A DNA stretch of 64,000 nucleotides from Dactylis glomerata. Lineage: Eukaryota; Streptophyta; Magnoliopsida; Poales; Poaceae. Positions within the stretch are counted from its first letter, which is position 1. Each line of letters opens with the position of its first letter. The position numbers were made by a program, and so were the translations under genes. Below the pieces are notes generated by a model, which did no database searches, was not told the DNA's origin, and saw only the letters and a list, made by a program, of their open reading frames with translations. The stretch covers positions 715,353 through 779,352 of the forward strand of contig QXEO01001030.1 in the NCBI GenBank assembly GCA_007115705.1, read 5' to 3'. Below, piece by piece: positions 22,812-34,304 of this stretch.

Positions 22812-23720
22812 TTATTTTTTTATAAAGAGCACTTTATTACTTAAGAGTTTTAAGCTTATATCAGGCATCTGCATAGCTAAGATGCACACAGTTCCTGTCC
22901 AGACAAAATAAAAAATAAAGGCAAAATTACATATCGGATCGAGCAGTTGTAAAAGTGCCTAAAAAAGAGGATGTCCAAGTCGCAAGTTATGTGGTCACCC
23001 ATATTGGAAAAAAGTATCCCTCGTCGTAGCCTCCAACCGTGCACAGACCTCTATAAATAGGTCATGATTCTTCACATGCTATAGAGATGACCATAGATGG
23101 AGTGTATTGGTGCACCGGTAGATAACCTACAAAATACATGAGTTTTTGTGATTAAACACTTTATCATTTATACATAGGCACAACGACTAAATTATGGCAA
23201 TCGCTCACACCTCAATATGCTTTTTAAACCAATAATCAATGCCCAAATATATTGGTAATACTACGTGGCGGATACAAGTTTGAAGCTACTTGGATGACTA
23301 TCTGGCATATTGACATTGGAAGATTAAAATGTTTATTGTCTTATCACTATGACAAAAAATACATTTCTTACAACCATGCCAGTTTCGCTTTGCAAGATTA
23401 TCTTTAGTAAGAATAACCCCTTTACGAAGGTATCATCCGAATACCTTTATCCGTGAAGGGATTTTTTAACTTCCAAAGCTTGTTATTATTATTCTTATCA
23501 ATTGGCACACCAAGATGAATTTATGCATTGTACATAGAGTCAACCGAAAATTTGCTATTTCCATGAATATTTCAACGGAATTCATTATATCCATCTTGTA
23601 GATGGACATTTAGCAAACGCTGAAGGAAGGCATTCCAAGCTACAATTCTTAGACCTAATAAATTCCTTCTGAACATCACATTTGGAGGAGAAGTTTCCAT
23701 TACTGTAGCGATAGTATCAT
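22812..23720 (-). pseudogene. LINE remnant, 3' part (RT-type zinc-binding domain and 3' UTR), minus strand
   Basis: Read on the minus strand from 23720 downwards, broken frames give VNDTIATVMETSPPN, LLGLRIVAWNAFLQRL, NNNNKLWKLKNP and LAWL, matching the C-terminal zinc-binding region that follows reverse transcriptase in plant LINEs. The minus-strand end near 22812 is an A-rich tail (plus-strand ATTTTTTTATAAAG). Several stops are present. The 5' continuation is at 53299-53411, on the far side of the 29.6-kb Gypsy insertion, so the two pieces were one element before that insertion. Confidence 0.75.
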
Positions 23721-24281
23721 TGACAAAGGAATGCCAAATAGGCCATCGATATTCGCCTACCTGGTTTTCGGCCCAGGAGGGATCACTGTCGAAGGGATCG
23801 CAAGGCCCATGAAGATAGCGGCCTGACGCGGTTCAGGAGTACTTGCCGTACAAGCCAAGGCTCAAAGAATTCAAGTTGGATTAGTTTTCGATTAGGGTTT
23901 GTTCAAAACCGATTCTATCTGTACTTGGCTTGGTGGACAATCCTGAGACCCAGCCTTCGCATATAAAAGGCTGGGAGGGAGGTCCTGAGGCCCTAGACGC
24001 TTATTCACCACCTCACGCTGAAGCGCTCGAAACTTTAGAGCTCTCCACTCGCGGCTAGATCCAATCAGCGCCTTCACTGTAACACCTCCATTGTAGCCAC
24101 CCCATCAATAAAAGTCAGACAATCAGGACGTAGGTCATTACCCTACCAAGCGGGCCGAACCTGGGTAAAACCTCGTGTCCCTCTGCTCTCGTCTGATCGC
24201 CGTCGAGTTCGCTGGATCGCACATACGCTCCATGTATCGAAAGCCCACAAACATGGGCATTGCTGGGGTAGAACCTCGTCA
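23721..24281 (+). repeat. 5' LTR of the host Tat element (561 bp)
   Basis: Contains a TATA box (TATAAAAG, 23962-23969) and a polyadenylation-like AATAAAAGTC near 24106. It ends CCTCGTCA. Confidence 0.95.
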
Positions 24282-24300
24282 ATTGGCGCCAACCGTGGGG
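24282..24300 (+). promoter_or_regulatory. Primer-binding site of the host Tat element
   Basis: Directly after the 5' LTR: ATTGGCGCCAACCGTGGGG. The same motif with one change (GCCGACC for GCCAACC) stands in the equivalent place of the nested Tat element at 49027-49045 on the minus strand. The primer tRNA was not determined. Confidence 0.8.
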
Positions 24301-24393
24301 ACGACGGGATCTAGATCTTTGGATTCGCCGGCTCCTTCACCAATCATCGACAACCTCACCGCATCGACAAGGTTCGACAGCCTGACATCAGCC

Positions 24394-25158
24394 ATGGCCA
24401 TCGATTCTGCATCGCCGCTCGACGTCGACTCCGTCATCAACTTCGACACCAGCGACAAGATCGACATCGACTCTGCCATCGACACCGCCGTCGGCATCGC
24501 TGTGCCGACCATCATCAAGACCATCTCACCGGAAACGGAGGTCGACATCGCTAGATCGACCGTCATCGACACTGCATCGCCAAGCGCCGCCGATCTTATT
24601 CCGGCCGCGATCATCATCGACCCTACCTCAGGCACGGCAGGAGTAGTTTCGGCGGTAACCGGAGGCTTCGACATGGCCTTCGGACTGTTCAACTTCCACG
24701 TGGACAACGACGAAGTTGCTGAGTTGATCTCCATTAGTGATTCGACGCCATCCGCAGCGGCCCCAAGCATGTCACCAGTTACCGAGGGCAATCCCTCGGC
24801 GACCATACCGCTGGCGCCATTGGAGGAGGAACCAATGCCGAAAGTTTTGACCCCATCAGTAGGGTTGAATGACTTCGAAGATCCACCTCCATCCCCAACC
24901 ACCGCCTACTGCGTCGACTGCGACGCGTAACATTTCGTGGGCGCTGGAGATTTCTCGTCTCACGAGATAGCCGGCTGTGAAGACCCTCGGGGAGGCACTG
25001 CAGCTGTCTACCCGACAATATCGGAGTGCGAGCGGGCTCTCAACGCCCTCACACTCCGTACTGCGCCATATGACCCTGATTATGTCGAAGGGTTGTACTC
25101 AGATTACACATGTTCAGACGACGACGACGACATCTACCCCGAAGCTAGGGGAAAATAG
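24394..25158 (+). pseudogene. N-terminal ORF region of the host Tat element (Asp/Ser/Ile-rich)
   Basis: The first ATG after the primer site is at 24394. The frame runs to a stop at 24928 and continues in the same frame to 25158 with acidic sequence (SDDDDDIYPEARG). The protein is low-complexity, rich in Asp, Ser, Thr and Ala, with no domain I recognise. It occupies the leader or early gag position, in the same place as the Ser/Glu-rich N terminus of gag in the nested element. It may be an upstream ORF or the disrupted gag N terminus. Confidence 0.5.
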
Positions 25159-25163
25159 GCAAT

Positions 25164-27156
25164 TTGGATAGCTCACGCTCGAGCGAATCTGCCACATCAA
25201 GCAATGGATACATGGTCGATTACGACTCTGACATCATGATCGAGATCAGATCTTACATCAGAGACGATGACATCTATCCTCCAGCGTTGGGCAAAATCAG
25301 TGATGACTCGATCCCACCGTTCGGAGGACACTGCATGATGGCATCGCACGGAGATGGGAACGAGAACAGAGCCAATGACGGTCGAAACCGGTCAAATACC
25401 GGTCGACAGTTCATAACACAAGACCAGATCCGGTACGCAAGGAGAGTGTACGCAGGTGAAGCAGATATGGGCCCTAATCCGAGCCCGCAGGAGCTAGCTG
25501 CGCTCCGGTTCATCGTCCAGGAGCAGAAGGACCAGAATAGCGCCGATAGGCGCATCTTGGAGCGACGCAGAGATGAGGCCGACGCGTCCAGCAGAAGGCG
25601 GGCCGAGCGATCGTCTCACTATTCGTCGAGTGTCCAACATAGGACACGGTCGCATATCCAGCCTGGGGCCGACATGCACAACGTCGCCCGAAATTTGGAA
25701 GCAGAGTTTAATGAAGCAGATCTGCTGCCCAAGACCAAGGAAGCTGTGATCATGGCAACAGCAGCGTACATTGCTGCGAACGCAGCCAACGACGACGAGC
25801 ATATGAGGCATCTGCGGAATCTGGCGCTCGAAGGAGTTAGGGTGCTTCAAGGCACAGCTAACCAAGGGCGTGAAACGATACCAAGAAGAGCCATCCCGCC
25901 TGTCGAACAGTCCAGACACCCAGCAGCAGCGCCAGTAGTCGCGCCCAGGACTCAAGTGGTTGAACCTATCAACGGGGAGCTTCGACATGGCTTGGCTCAG
26001 AACAGGGTCGACAACGGACGTGCACGACACGATGCGCATCGCTTCGAGGAGGAACGCGATCTGGAAGCGTTCAGCGGTAGTCACGATGGTCTGTGCAGAG
26101 CGGAGTGCTTTAGCCTCCTGATCCGCTCCATACCACTTCCAAAAGGGATCAAGCTTAGCGACGGTGTAGTCAAGTTCAATGGGCAGCAGGACCCTCGAAT
26201 TTGGCTCGATGACTTCATGACCGCCGTCACCATCGGCGGCGGATCTAGAGATAACGCTCTCCAGTTGCTATCACTGCACTTGAAGGACAACGCAAGGGCG
26301 TGGCTGAACAACCTTGCTCCGGACAGCATTCGCTCTTGGGAGGAGTTTCGGCAAGCGTTCATCGCCAACTTTCGAGGCACCTCACGATGACCCACGTCAT
26401 TCGAAGAGTTGCGCCTGTGCGTACAGAGGACCGGAGAAAATTTGAGGTCATACATCTCACGATGGATCAGCCTCCGCAATACGGCGGAAAATATTTCTCC
26501 CGAAAGAGCCATCGACGCCTTTCGGGACGGTCTCATCCGACGCGACTTCAAGGTGGAGATAGGGCGCTGCAAGCCGAAGACCGTCGACCATCTCATGAGC
26601 TTGGCGAACGAGTGGGCTGATGGAGAATATTTCATTGCGGCACCTAGAAGCCGCCGCCAATCGGTGGAGTGTGACATCGATGCAAAAGATCAATTTCACA
26701 CTAGCTCCCGAAAGAAAGGTCATCGAAACCGCTATGATGACGCGGACGCCACGGATATGGTAGCAGCAGGCTACGTGAACGAAGACCGTGACGATAGTCG
26801 CGACGGACCACGACGAGGGAACAACTACTACGGCAGTAGCAGCAGGAGCGCTGGCCACAATTCGAGGCCAAAAACGGAGTGGCGCCGACGACGCGATCAG
26901 CCACAGCTGTCAGCAGAAGAGATGCTCGATGGGGGGGTGCACAAGACATACGTACCTCGATAAAGATGGAGTGCGAAGACCCGCTCATCTCCTCATCGAG
27001 TGCAGGGAATTCCTTCGCCTCAGTCGAGCACTTCAGGAGAGGATGCAAACCGAGCAGCCGGTGGCAGGTGCGATAGCTTACAACGCTCCACCACCACCGC
27101 CTAACCCGCTAGCAAATGTGGTACAACAGGGCCATCAGGCCGCCACGATCCAGTAG
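25164..27156 (+). pseudogene. gag of the host Tat element (broken)
   Basis: The capsid-like Retrotrans_gag region is clear: LIRSIPLPKGIKL, WLDDFMTAV, LKDNARAWLNNL and SWEEFRQAFIANF (about 26100-26380). It is interrupted by an in-frame TGA at 26388-26390 and resumes in the same frame (SFEELRLCVQRTGENLRSYI). Near 26930 a run of seven G marks a frameshift. The zinc-knuckle-like Cys/His segment (CTRHTYLDKDG...HLLIECREF) then follows in another frame and ends at a TAG at 27154. Gag would package the RNA and form the particle. No intact Gag can be made from this copy. Confidence 0.85.
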
Positions 27157-28011
27157 GTCGAGCCACGGCAGCCAGCCGTCGAAGAAGAGGCATTCCCGCC
27201 ACCACGAGGCTTCGTGCCCATGATTCAGAGAGGGCGCCCGACGAATAAAGTCCAGAGGAAGTGTGCAAGAGAAGTATTTCACGCCGAACATGCACCGCCA
27301 GCCACGCCCGAATATTTGAAATGGTCAGAGCATCCGATTGGCTTCGACCGGTCAGATCATCCATCGAAGATCCCGCGCCCTAGACACCACGCCTTGGTCC
27401 TCGAAGCGCAGATAGGAGGTTTCACCTCCAAGAAAGTGTTCATGGATGGAGGGAGCAGCCTGAACCTCATTTATGCAGACACATTGCGGAAGATCAAGAT
27501 CCCGATGGACAACCTCTTGCCAACAAAGACGTCCTTCCATGGAATCGTACCAGGGAAGCCGACATATCCGCTGGGGGCAATACACATGGATGTTATTTTT
27601 GGCACTCCGTCAAATTTTAGGAAGGAGAAGATCGAGTTCGAGGTGGTCGACTGGCCCTCGCAATATCACGCCATCCTCGGGCGACCAGCGTTTGCCCGAT
27701 TCATGGCGGTACTGCATTATGCTTACCTCAAGTTGCGGATGCCCGCAAATAAAGGACCACTGACGATCAGCGGAAGCATCGCCCGCTCGGAAAACTGCGA
27801 CAAGGACTTCAACAGCATGTCCCAGATGTTCGGAGTACATGAAGAGCTCCACCATATCAGGGAGAGAACCAGCATGGACGTCGATCCACCGGCGCAGCAG
27901 AACGCCCCAGAGCTCTCATTCGATGCCAGCAAAGATACTCGAGAGCATCAGATCCACCCGACGGATCCAACCAAGACCGCGTGGGTGTCGAATTCTCTCT
28001 CCCCCGCATAG
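27157..28011 (+). pseudogene. Aspartic protease region of the host Tat element
   Basis: A retropepsin-like domain with active-site motif FMDGGSSLNLIY (Asp-Gly-Gly-Ser) lies near 27440-27475, followed by FHGIVPG and FEVVDWPSQYHAILGRPAF, characteristic of plant Gypsy proteases. The frame is open from 27214 to a TAG at 28009-28011. That TAG is in the same place and the same nucleotide context as in the nested Tat element (see findings). Confidence 0.88.
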
Positions 28012-30180
28012 GAAAGCGCGCTCGTCGAGTTCCTCCGTGAGCACTAGAGGATGTTCGCCTGGTGTCCAGCAGATATGCCAGGCATCCCCAGGGAACTCGC
28101 CGAGCATGAGCTAAAAATCTTTTCGAACGCAAAGCCAATCAAGCAGTCAATGCGTCGCTACAATCCAGAGAAGGCCCGAGCAATGGGCGAAGAGATAAAT
28201 CGCCTCCTCGAGGCGAAATTCATCAGAGAGATAAAGGAGTCCGCCTGGCTTTCACCACCGGTCATGGTAGAGAAGAAGGACACCAAGATCTACAGGATGT
28301 GCATCGACTTCACGGCGTTGAACAAGCACTGCCCGAAAGATTACTTCCCTCTACCTCGAATCGACCAGATCATCGACTCCACCGCCGGTTGCGAGCGCCT
28401 CTCGTTTCTTTACGCGTACTCTGAGTACAACCAGATAAGGTTAAAGGTCGAGGACGAGGACAAAACGGTGTTCATAACCCCACACGGGGTATACTGCTAC
28501 ATGACGATGCCCTTCGGGCTCAAGAACGCCGGAGCCACCTATCAACGGTGTATGCAAGCGTGCTTGAAGGAGCAGATCGGCTGCAATATTGAAGTCTATG
28601 TCGATGACATCGTTATAAAGTCCTCGAAGGCAGACAGTTTGCTCGAAGATCTGCAAGAAACCTTCGCCAACCTCGACCGCTACGGCATCAAGCTCAACCC
28701 GAAGAAGTGTTCCTTCGGGGTGCCCACAGGACAGCTGCTGGGCTACGTAATTTCTGAAAGAGGAATCGAGGGCAATACAGAGAAGATCCAAGTCATCATC
28801 AACATGCAGCCGCCGAAGATGCTTCGACACGTCCAGCAGTTTACAGGTCGACTAGCAGCGCTCAGCCGCTTTATAAGCAAGCTCGGCGAAAAGGCTCTTC
28901 CCTTCTATCGGCTACTCCGGAAGACAGACAAGTTCACATGGACAGAGGAGGCACAGGCCGCGTTCGATGACCTTAAGTGCCGCCTTTCGACGTCCTCGGT
29001 CCTAGTCACTCCTCGAGAAAAAGAGCCGATGTTGCTCTACATAGCGGCCACGAATCAAGTTGTCAGTACAGCTTTGGTGGTCGAGCGAGCAGAGGATGGC
29101 AAGGAGCACGGAGTACAGAGGCCGGTGTACTATCTCAGTGAGGTCCTGTCCCCGACCAAGCAAAGATACCCGCATTACCAGAAGTTGGTGTACGCCATCT
29201 ACATGACGGGGAAAAAGTTGCCACATTACTTCGAGTGTCACTCAATCATAGTAGTGGCTTCGACTCCGGTGTCCAGTATCCTTAACAACCCCGACGCTAC
29301 GGGGCATGTTTCGCTATGGGGAATCGCCCTCGGGCCCTGGGAGATCACGTACCAGCGACAGTCCGCAATCAAGTCGCAGATCTTGCCAGATTTCATAGCC
29401 GAATGGACAGAAGCGCAGTTGCCCGAACTCCCGGACCTGTCGAACTGTTGGACCATATACGTCGATGGATCCAAACGAGTTTCGGGAGCAGGAGCAGGAG
29501 TGATCCTCGTTTCACCACAAGGGGACAAGATGCGCTACGTCCTACGTATGCGTTTCGCGAACCCCTCGAACAATGAAGCAGAGTACGAAGCTGTTCTGCA
29601 TGACATACGTATGGCGAAAGCCTACGACGCCACTCGCATCAAGATCCACGGAGACTCGAACCTCATCGCCCAACAAGTCATGAAAGAGTGCGACGCGACC
29701 TATGCAAACATGATCGCATATCGCACAATGTACAACAAGCTCAAAGGCGACTTTGAAGGGTGCGAAGTGACGCACATCGGCAGGGAAAGCAATGAAGAGG
29801 CAGACAACTTGGCCAACATCGGCTCCAAGTGTTTGCCGATACCACCAGGAGTCTTCTTCGAGGAGATATTCGAGCGCTCCGTCAAGATCAAGCCAGCCAT
29901 CGACCCGGCGTTTGCAACACGCTCGGGGGCTAAGCAATCAGGTCTCGCCCCAGCAGTGGGAACAGAGGACCTATCCGAGGAAACTGCCAAAGTCATGCTC
30001 ATCGAGGCAATTTGGATGAAGCCGTACCTAGCCTACCTGACTCGAGGCGAACTGCCAGAAGATTTGATCCACCATCGACAGATCATACGGCGCTCCAAGG
30101 CCTTCACGATAATCAACGGGGAACTCTACAAGCGCAGCACGATAGGGGTTCTCCAACGGTGCATAGCACCAGAGGAATCG
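28012..30180 (+). pseudogene. Reverse transcriptase with tandem RNase H domains, host Tat element
   Basis: A long frame (28051 on) encodes RT: RMCIDFTALNKHCPKDYFPL, FGLKNAGATYQRCM and the catalytic VYVDDIVIKS box near 28590. The upstream catalytic box reads SFLYAYSEYNQI where relatives (including the nested element) have FLDAYSGYNQI. The expected first catalytic Asp is therefore Tyr. RNase H follows (PVYYLSEVLSPTKQRYPHY), then a second RNase H-like domain (WTIYVDGSKRVSGAGAGV ... NNEAEYEAVLH) typical of Tat elements. A TAG at about 28045 precedes it, and the frame is lost near 30175. The enzyme cannot be active as encoded. Confidence 0.9.
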
Positions 30181-31260
30181 CCCTCATCCGGGACATTCAT
30201 GAGGGAACCTGCGGGCATCACGCCAGCAGTCGAACCCTCGTCGCCAAGGCTTTTCGGTCGGGGTTCTACTGGCTCTCGGCTCTCCACGACGCTAAGAACA
30301 TCATCCAACATTGCGATGCCTGCCAACGATTTGCCATGAAGCATCATGCACCTGCATCGGAACTGCGCACCATACCTATTGCGTGGCCTTTTGCACAATT
30401 GGGACTTGACCAAGTAGGGCCTCTGCCCAAGTCATCTCGAGGAAACCACACTTACCTGCTGGTTGCCATCGACAAGTTCTCCAAGTGGAACGAAGCCGTC
30501 CCAGTCACCAATCACGAAGCGACTACGGCGGTCAAGTTTTTCGAGTCCATCGTCTACCGATATGGCGTGCCAAACAACATCATCACCGACAGTGGCAACA
30601 ACTTCACCTCGGGCGAATTTTAGCAGTTCGCCAAGGAGCTCGGCATCAAGATAAAGTACGCATCGGTGGCGCACCCTAAGTCCAATGGCCAGGTCGAAAA
30701 GGCCAACGGGCTAGTTTGTGGCGGCCTCAAAACGCGACTCCTTCGGCCTCTCAAACGCGCAGCAGGCGCTTGGGTCGAAGAGCTGCCTTCGGTGCTTTGG
30801 AGCCTGCGGACAACTCCCAACGCTTCAACTGGCTACACACCGTTCTTCCTGCTATTCGGGGCAGAAGCGATGCTTCCTACGGACGTGTGATATGGTGCAC
30901 CGCGTGTTGAGGCCTATGTCGAAGATGATGCGCAAATCGCGCTAGAAGACGCCCGCGACCTGCTGGACAAAGCGCGAGATGTAGCCCTCGTCTGATCCAC
31001 AGTGTATCAGCAAAACCTCCGCAATTACCACATCAGACGGGTACGCGGACGGTCCTTCGAGCCCGTCAATCTTGTGCTTTGGCTCAAACAAACAAGCACA
31101 TCGAAGTTGGAGTCACCATGGGAAGGCCCATACCTCGTCCACGAAGCAATCCCAGGAGGCGCGTACCGGCTTCGCGACCCCAAGACAGGGAAGGATGTCG
31201 AAAACCCGTGGAACGCACAGTAGTTGCGTCGATTCTATCCTTAGAATCAGCACACTTCCT
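30181..31260 (+). pseudogene. Integrase of the host Tat element
   Basis: After a frameshift the frame beginning IALIRDIHEG encodes the HHCC zinc-binding region (HHASSRTL...CDACQRF). The DDE core follows: GLDQVGPL, then TDSGNNF, then NGQVEKAN. It is broken by a TAG at 30621-30623, a TGA near 30888 and a further stop near 30993. The C-terminal region (SPWEGPYLV, GAYRL) follows to about 31240. The acidic triad residues are present, but the reading frame is not. Confidence 0.85.
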
Positions 31261-31440
31261 CCTCCTCCTATCTCTATGTAATCAAGCGTCGGCAGCAGAC
31301 CACGCTCAACCATTGCGCCCTCGGCGCCAAGCAATAGAGTACACTTCCTGATATCATTGTCTGACCCATACTTGGGGGCTTCGCCTTAAAAATTTACTCG
31401 ACCCACACTTGGGGGCTTCGCCTTAAAAAAATTCCTCAAT

Positions 31441-31602
31441 CTATGCTCGGGGGCTCCGCCCTTCGACCTACGCTCGGGGGCTCCGCCCTTCGACCTACGC
31501 TCGGGGGCTCCGCCCTTCGACCTACGCTCGGGGGCTCCGCCCTTCGACCTATGCTCGGGGGCTCCGCCCTTCGACCTACGCTCGGGGGCTCCACCCCTCG
31601 AC
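31441..31602 (+). repeat. Six 27-bp tandem repeats resembling the polypurine tract
   Basis: Unit CTACGCTCGGGGGCTCCGCC plus CTTCGAC is repeated six times with minor changes. Two looser relatives (cttgggggcttcgcc) precede it at about 31372 and 31408. The core CTCGGGGGCT is identical to the polypurine tract used just upstream of this element's 3' LTR (52721-52730). Confidence 0.9.
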
Positions 31603-31738
31603 CTACATGACTCATCAAAATTCGTACAAGCACTCTGAAGAACTTCCCAAGATACATGCATACATTCCGAATAATATTGAAAGTCTAAGCTACTAAGCCA
31701 TCCTGATTGGCTCTCTGGCGATCACTCTCGGTGATGAT

Positions 31739-32041
31739 CTACCGAGCTATACAATCGACAGTCTCTCTGCAAGCAGCATAGAGAGCGTCCATGTCAACGC
31801 GGCCACTGGGAGTTGGAGGGAGCATCTTCAATAGTTCTAGGTCGACCTCGGGATAGTGGGCGCGCATGAAGGAAAGGGCAACCAGGGCCCCGTAGCGAAG
31901 ATGCTCGCGAACAAAGCGATAGACAGTTTCGCCGTTCTCAAATCGATCAAGTAGAGCAGGGAGTCCGTCGGGCTGATTGTTCAAAGGAAACATCGCCTCA
32001 TGCACACGAGCGAGGGCGGCGCAGCTCGTCTCGGCCAGGAC
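31739..32041 (-). pseudogene. Antisense gene of the host Tat element, C-terminal exon
   Basis: Minus-strand open frame ending at a stop near 31739 (VHEAMFPLNNQ, VREHLRYGALVALSFMRAHY). Its upstream part was separated when the 7.1-kb element inserted at AGGAC. The rest of the gene lies at 39159-40568 and 49386-51093. Together these form one multi-exon gene running antisense to gag-pol, with a conserved N-terminal domain and a coiled-coil tail. Function is unknown. Confidence 0.65.
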
Positions 32042-32959
32042 TGTCGGTGTTCTGGATACCGGGGTATCCCGGTCCACCTGCTCCTGGGCCCCGTCATCGG
32101 CCCATCGTCAGCCCAGGGGAGAATCAACAATCTTCGCTACGGAGAAGACCCTCACGAGGAGGCGCCTCGTGAGGAGAACGACGACAGAAACCGCTAAGGA
32201 CCCGAAGACCTCCTCACGAGCCCTGCTGGTGAGGAGAGGAGGTACGCCCACGTCAGCCTAGCACGTTTCCGTGCGGGGCAAGAAGCTGGCGGGCAGAAGA
32301 CCGCGTACCGCCCACGCTACCCCCGACAGGGAGGAGACCAACTTTCTCTGTGCCTGCCCAAAGCGGCACAGTGGCAGTTGGCCACCCCCCTAAATATAGC
32401 ATGGACGGTGCAGGGCGCCAGAGGAGGACGTCAGCCTCCTCCACCCACTCCTGTGGACCGGTGCCGCTACCCTACGAAGACCAAGTCTACAGAAGAACAT
32501 AGTCTACAGCTGTCCTCCCTCCTTGGCCGTGTGTGGCAACCCCTTCCCCAAGAAGATAAGGGGAAGGAGGACCTTGGCGCTATAAAAGGAGGGAGAGGCC
32601 ACCCCTTAGAGGGGATCCGGTCTAATCTGATCTTCATCTTCTTCGAGCTGCTAGTTGGGCACGCAGGTTCTTCAACCTCTGGCCAACTAGAGCTTTGTAA
32701 CCAAGGCCTTGTACTCCTCGCGAGGTGTCGCGTCGCAATACAAGAAGGCAGGAAGTAGGGGTTTTACCTCACCACGAGGGCCCTGAACCTGGGTAAAGCT
32801 CGGTCTCCCTCTCTGCAGTGCGTTGCGCGTCCGACAATCGAGGCTTCCGTCACCGTGTTTCGTTGCGATCCAAGATCTCACACGTTCAGCCCCCTGCGTT
32901 CGAATCCTTGGGTCCGTCGCGTGGTACCCCATGTTCTTGTGACACGAAATCCATCGACA
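32042..32959 (+). repeat. 5' LTR of the LARD-like element (918 bp)
   Basis: TATA box TATAAAAG at 32581-32588, then a leader. Ends GTGACACGAAATCCATCGACA. Confidence 0.95.
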
Positions 32960-33013
32960 TTTGGCGCGCCAGGTAGGGGGCTGTGGTGTGTTTTCTTCAA
33001 GATCTGCGTCGAC

Positions 33014-33454
33014 ATGGGTGACGGTCGTCATCACCGTCTTCGCCCTCGCGCTGTCTACGCAAGTCGTCGCCGAGAACGTCTCCAAGTCCTCAATGGCCTG
33101 GAGGCCATCGGAGAGGGCGAGCCAGAGGTCGGCGACATCGGCTTTGGGGTCTTCGCGGCGCTCGCCGAGCCCCTTCGTCATGCGGCATGGCCGCCTCGCT
33201 TCAAGCCGGACACTGACGCGCGTTACGATGGGACCTCCGATCCCGTGGAGTTCCTACAGCAATACGCGGCCAGTGTTCGGGCGGCTGGAGGTGATGGGCG
33301 TGTCATGGCCAATTGGTTCATGATGGCTATAAAGGGAAGGCCTCGCCGGTGGCTCTGCGGGCTACCGCCGAGGTCCATCTCGTCCTGGAGGGACCTCTGC
33401 GAGCGCTTCCTCGACAAATACGCATCCCTGGGACCTGAGCCAGGGGACGCGTAG
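33014..33454 (+). pseudogene. gag fragment of the LARD-like element
   Basis: The frame from the ATG at 33014 encodes 146 residues with a Retrotrans_gag-like segment (FKPDTDARYDGTSDPVEFLQ, ANWFMMAIKGRPRRWL, SSWRDLCERFLDKY) and then stops. The zinc knuckle and all pol domains are absent. The remaining sense DNA (33455-34304) has no recognisable coding sequence. The short Gag-like protein may be produced, but it is much shorter than a normal Gag. Confidence 0.8.
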
Positions 33455-34304
33455 GCCTACGCCGTCGTCGGTGGCCCCGTCCCCAGGAGCATGAAAACAG
33501 GGCAAGGGGGCTTAAGGATCGTCACCCCCTTTGCCTTCCGCCTGAGGAAACGGAGTCTTCCATCTACGCGAGGAACAAAAGTGTAACGGTGGTTTCACTT
33601 GTTATTACTCTTCCCTAAATCTTTAAGATTTGTCTGCCTTGGCCTCGCCAGTCTCGCGAGGTCAACCAACTGCGGCTTAACGCGAACGTGAGTTTTCGCT
33701 CGATTGCCTTTCGAGAAAGAGCCGGAGCACGGTGTCCGCGCTGGGGCCTTCGCCCGGAAAACAGCAGGCCCGCAAAACCCAGAACGGATCGAGCTCTGAC
33801 TCGGGAAGGGAGCCGCTACAGTCACCTCATACGATCCATGGTGCTCTCTCCTCTCGAGCGACACTCGCACGAAGGCGCATGAGCGCGTGACAGTCGCACA
33901 ATATGTGTAGATTTCTCTAAGTCTTCTGCTGTCCTTGTCTGCGGCCTTGTGTCTCTTCTCCTGGGATCGCCTTTGTTGTGCTTGGACGCCTGGGGGGCTG
34001 CAGGGAGATAGTCCTGTATGCCATTACAGTCACCTCTGGAGCGCCAGTGCCCGCTAGCCTTGCACCATGAGCTGCATACTAAGCGTTAGGCTGCTTACCC
34101 GCTCGGAGGCTGGCCCCCGAACGGCGTAGAGCATTCCCCAGACAAAGGCGAGACAAGGAAATATGTGCAAGGGTGCAAACAAGGATCATTTGGCGATCAA
34201 CGCCTTAAGTACGATTACAACTTAAACTGGCCCAGCAGGGCAATGTCTGACAGCTGCAAAGTGTGCAGCTAACCTAGGTCTCCCGGAGGAGGTCTAAGAG
34301 GAGC

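Noticed and set aside
24175..24393. Coding start at the end of the 5' LTR for the first ORF of the host element
   Set aside because: The frame is open there but begins without an ATG and lies in the LTR and primer site; the first usable ATG is at 24394.
31441..31602. CRISPR-like array
   Set aside because: Repeats are 27-bp head-to-tail units without spacers, in a plant retrotransposon; a tandem repeat.
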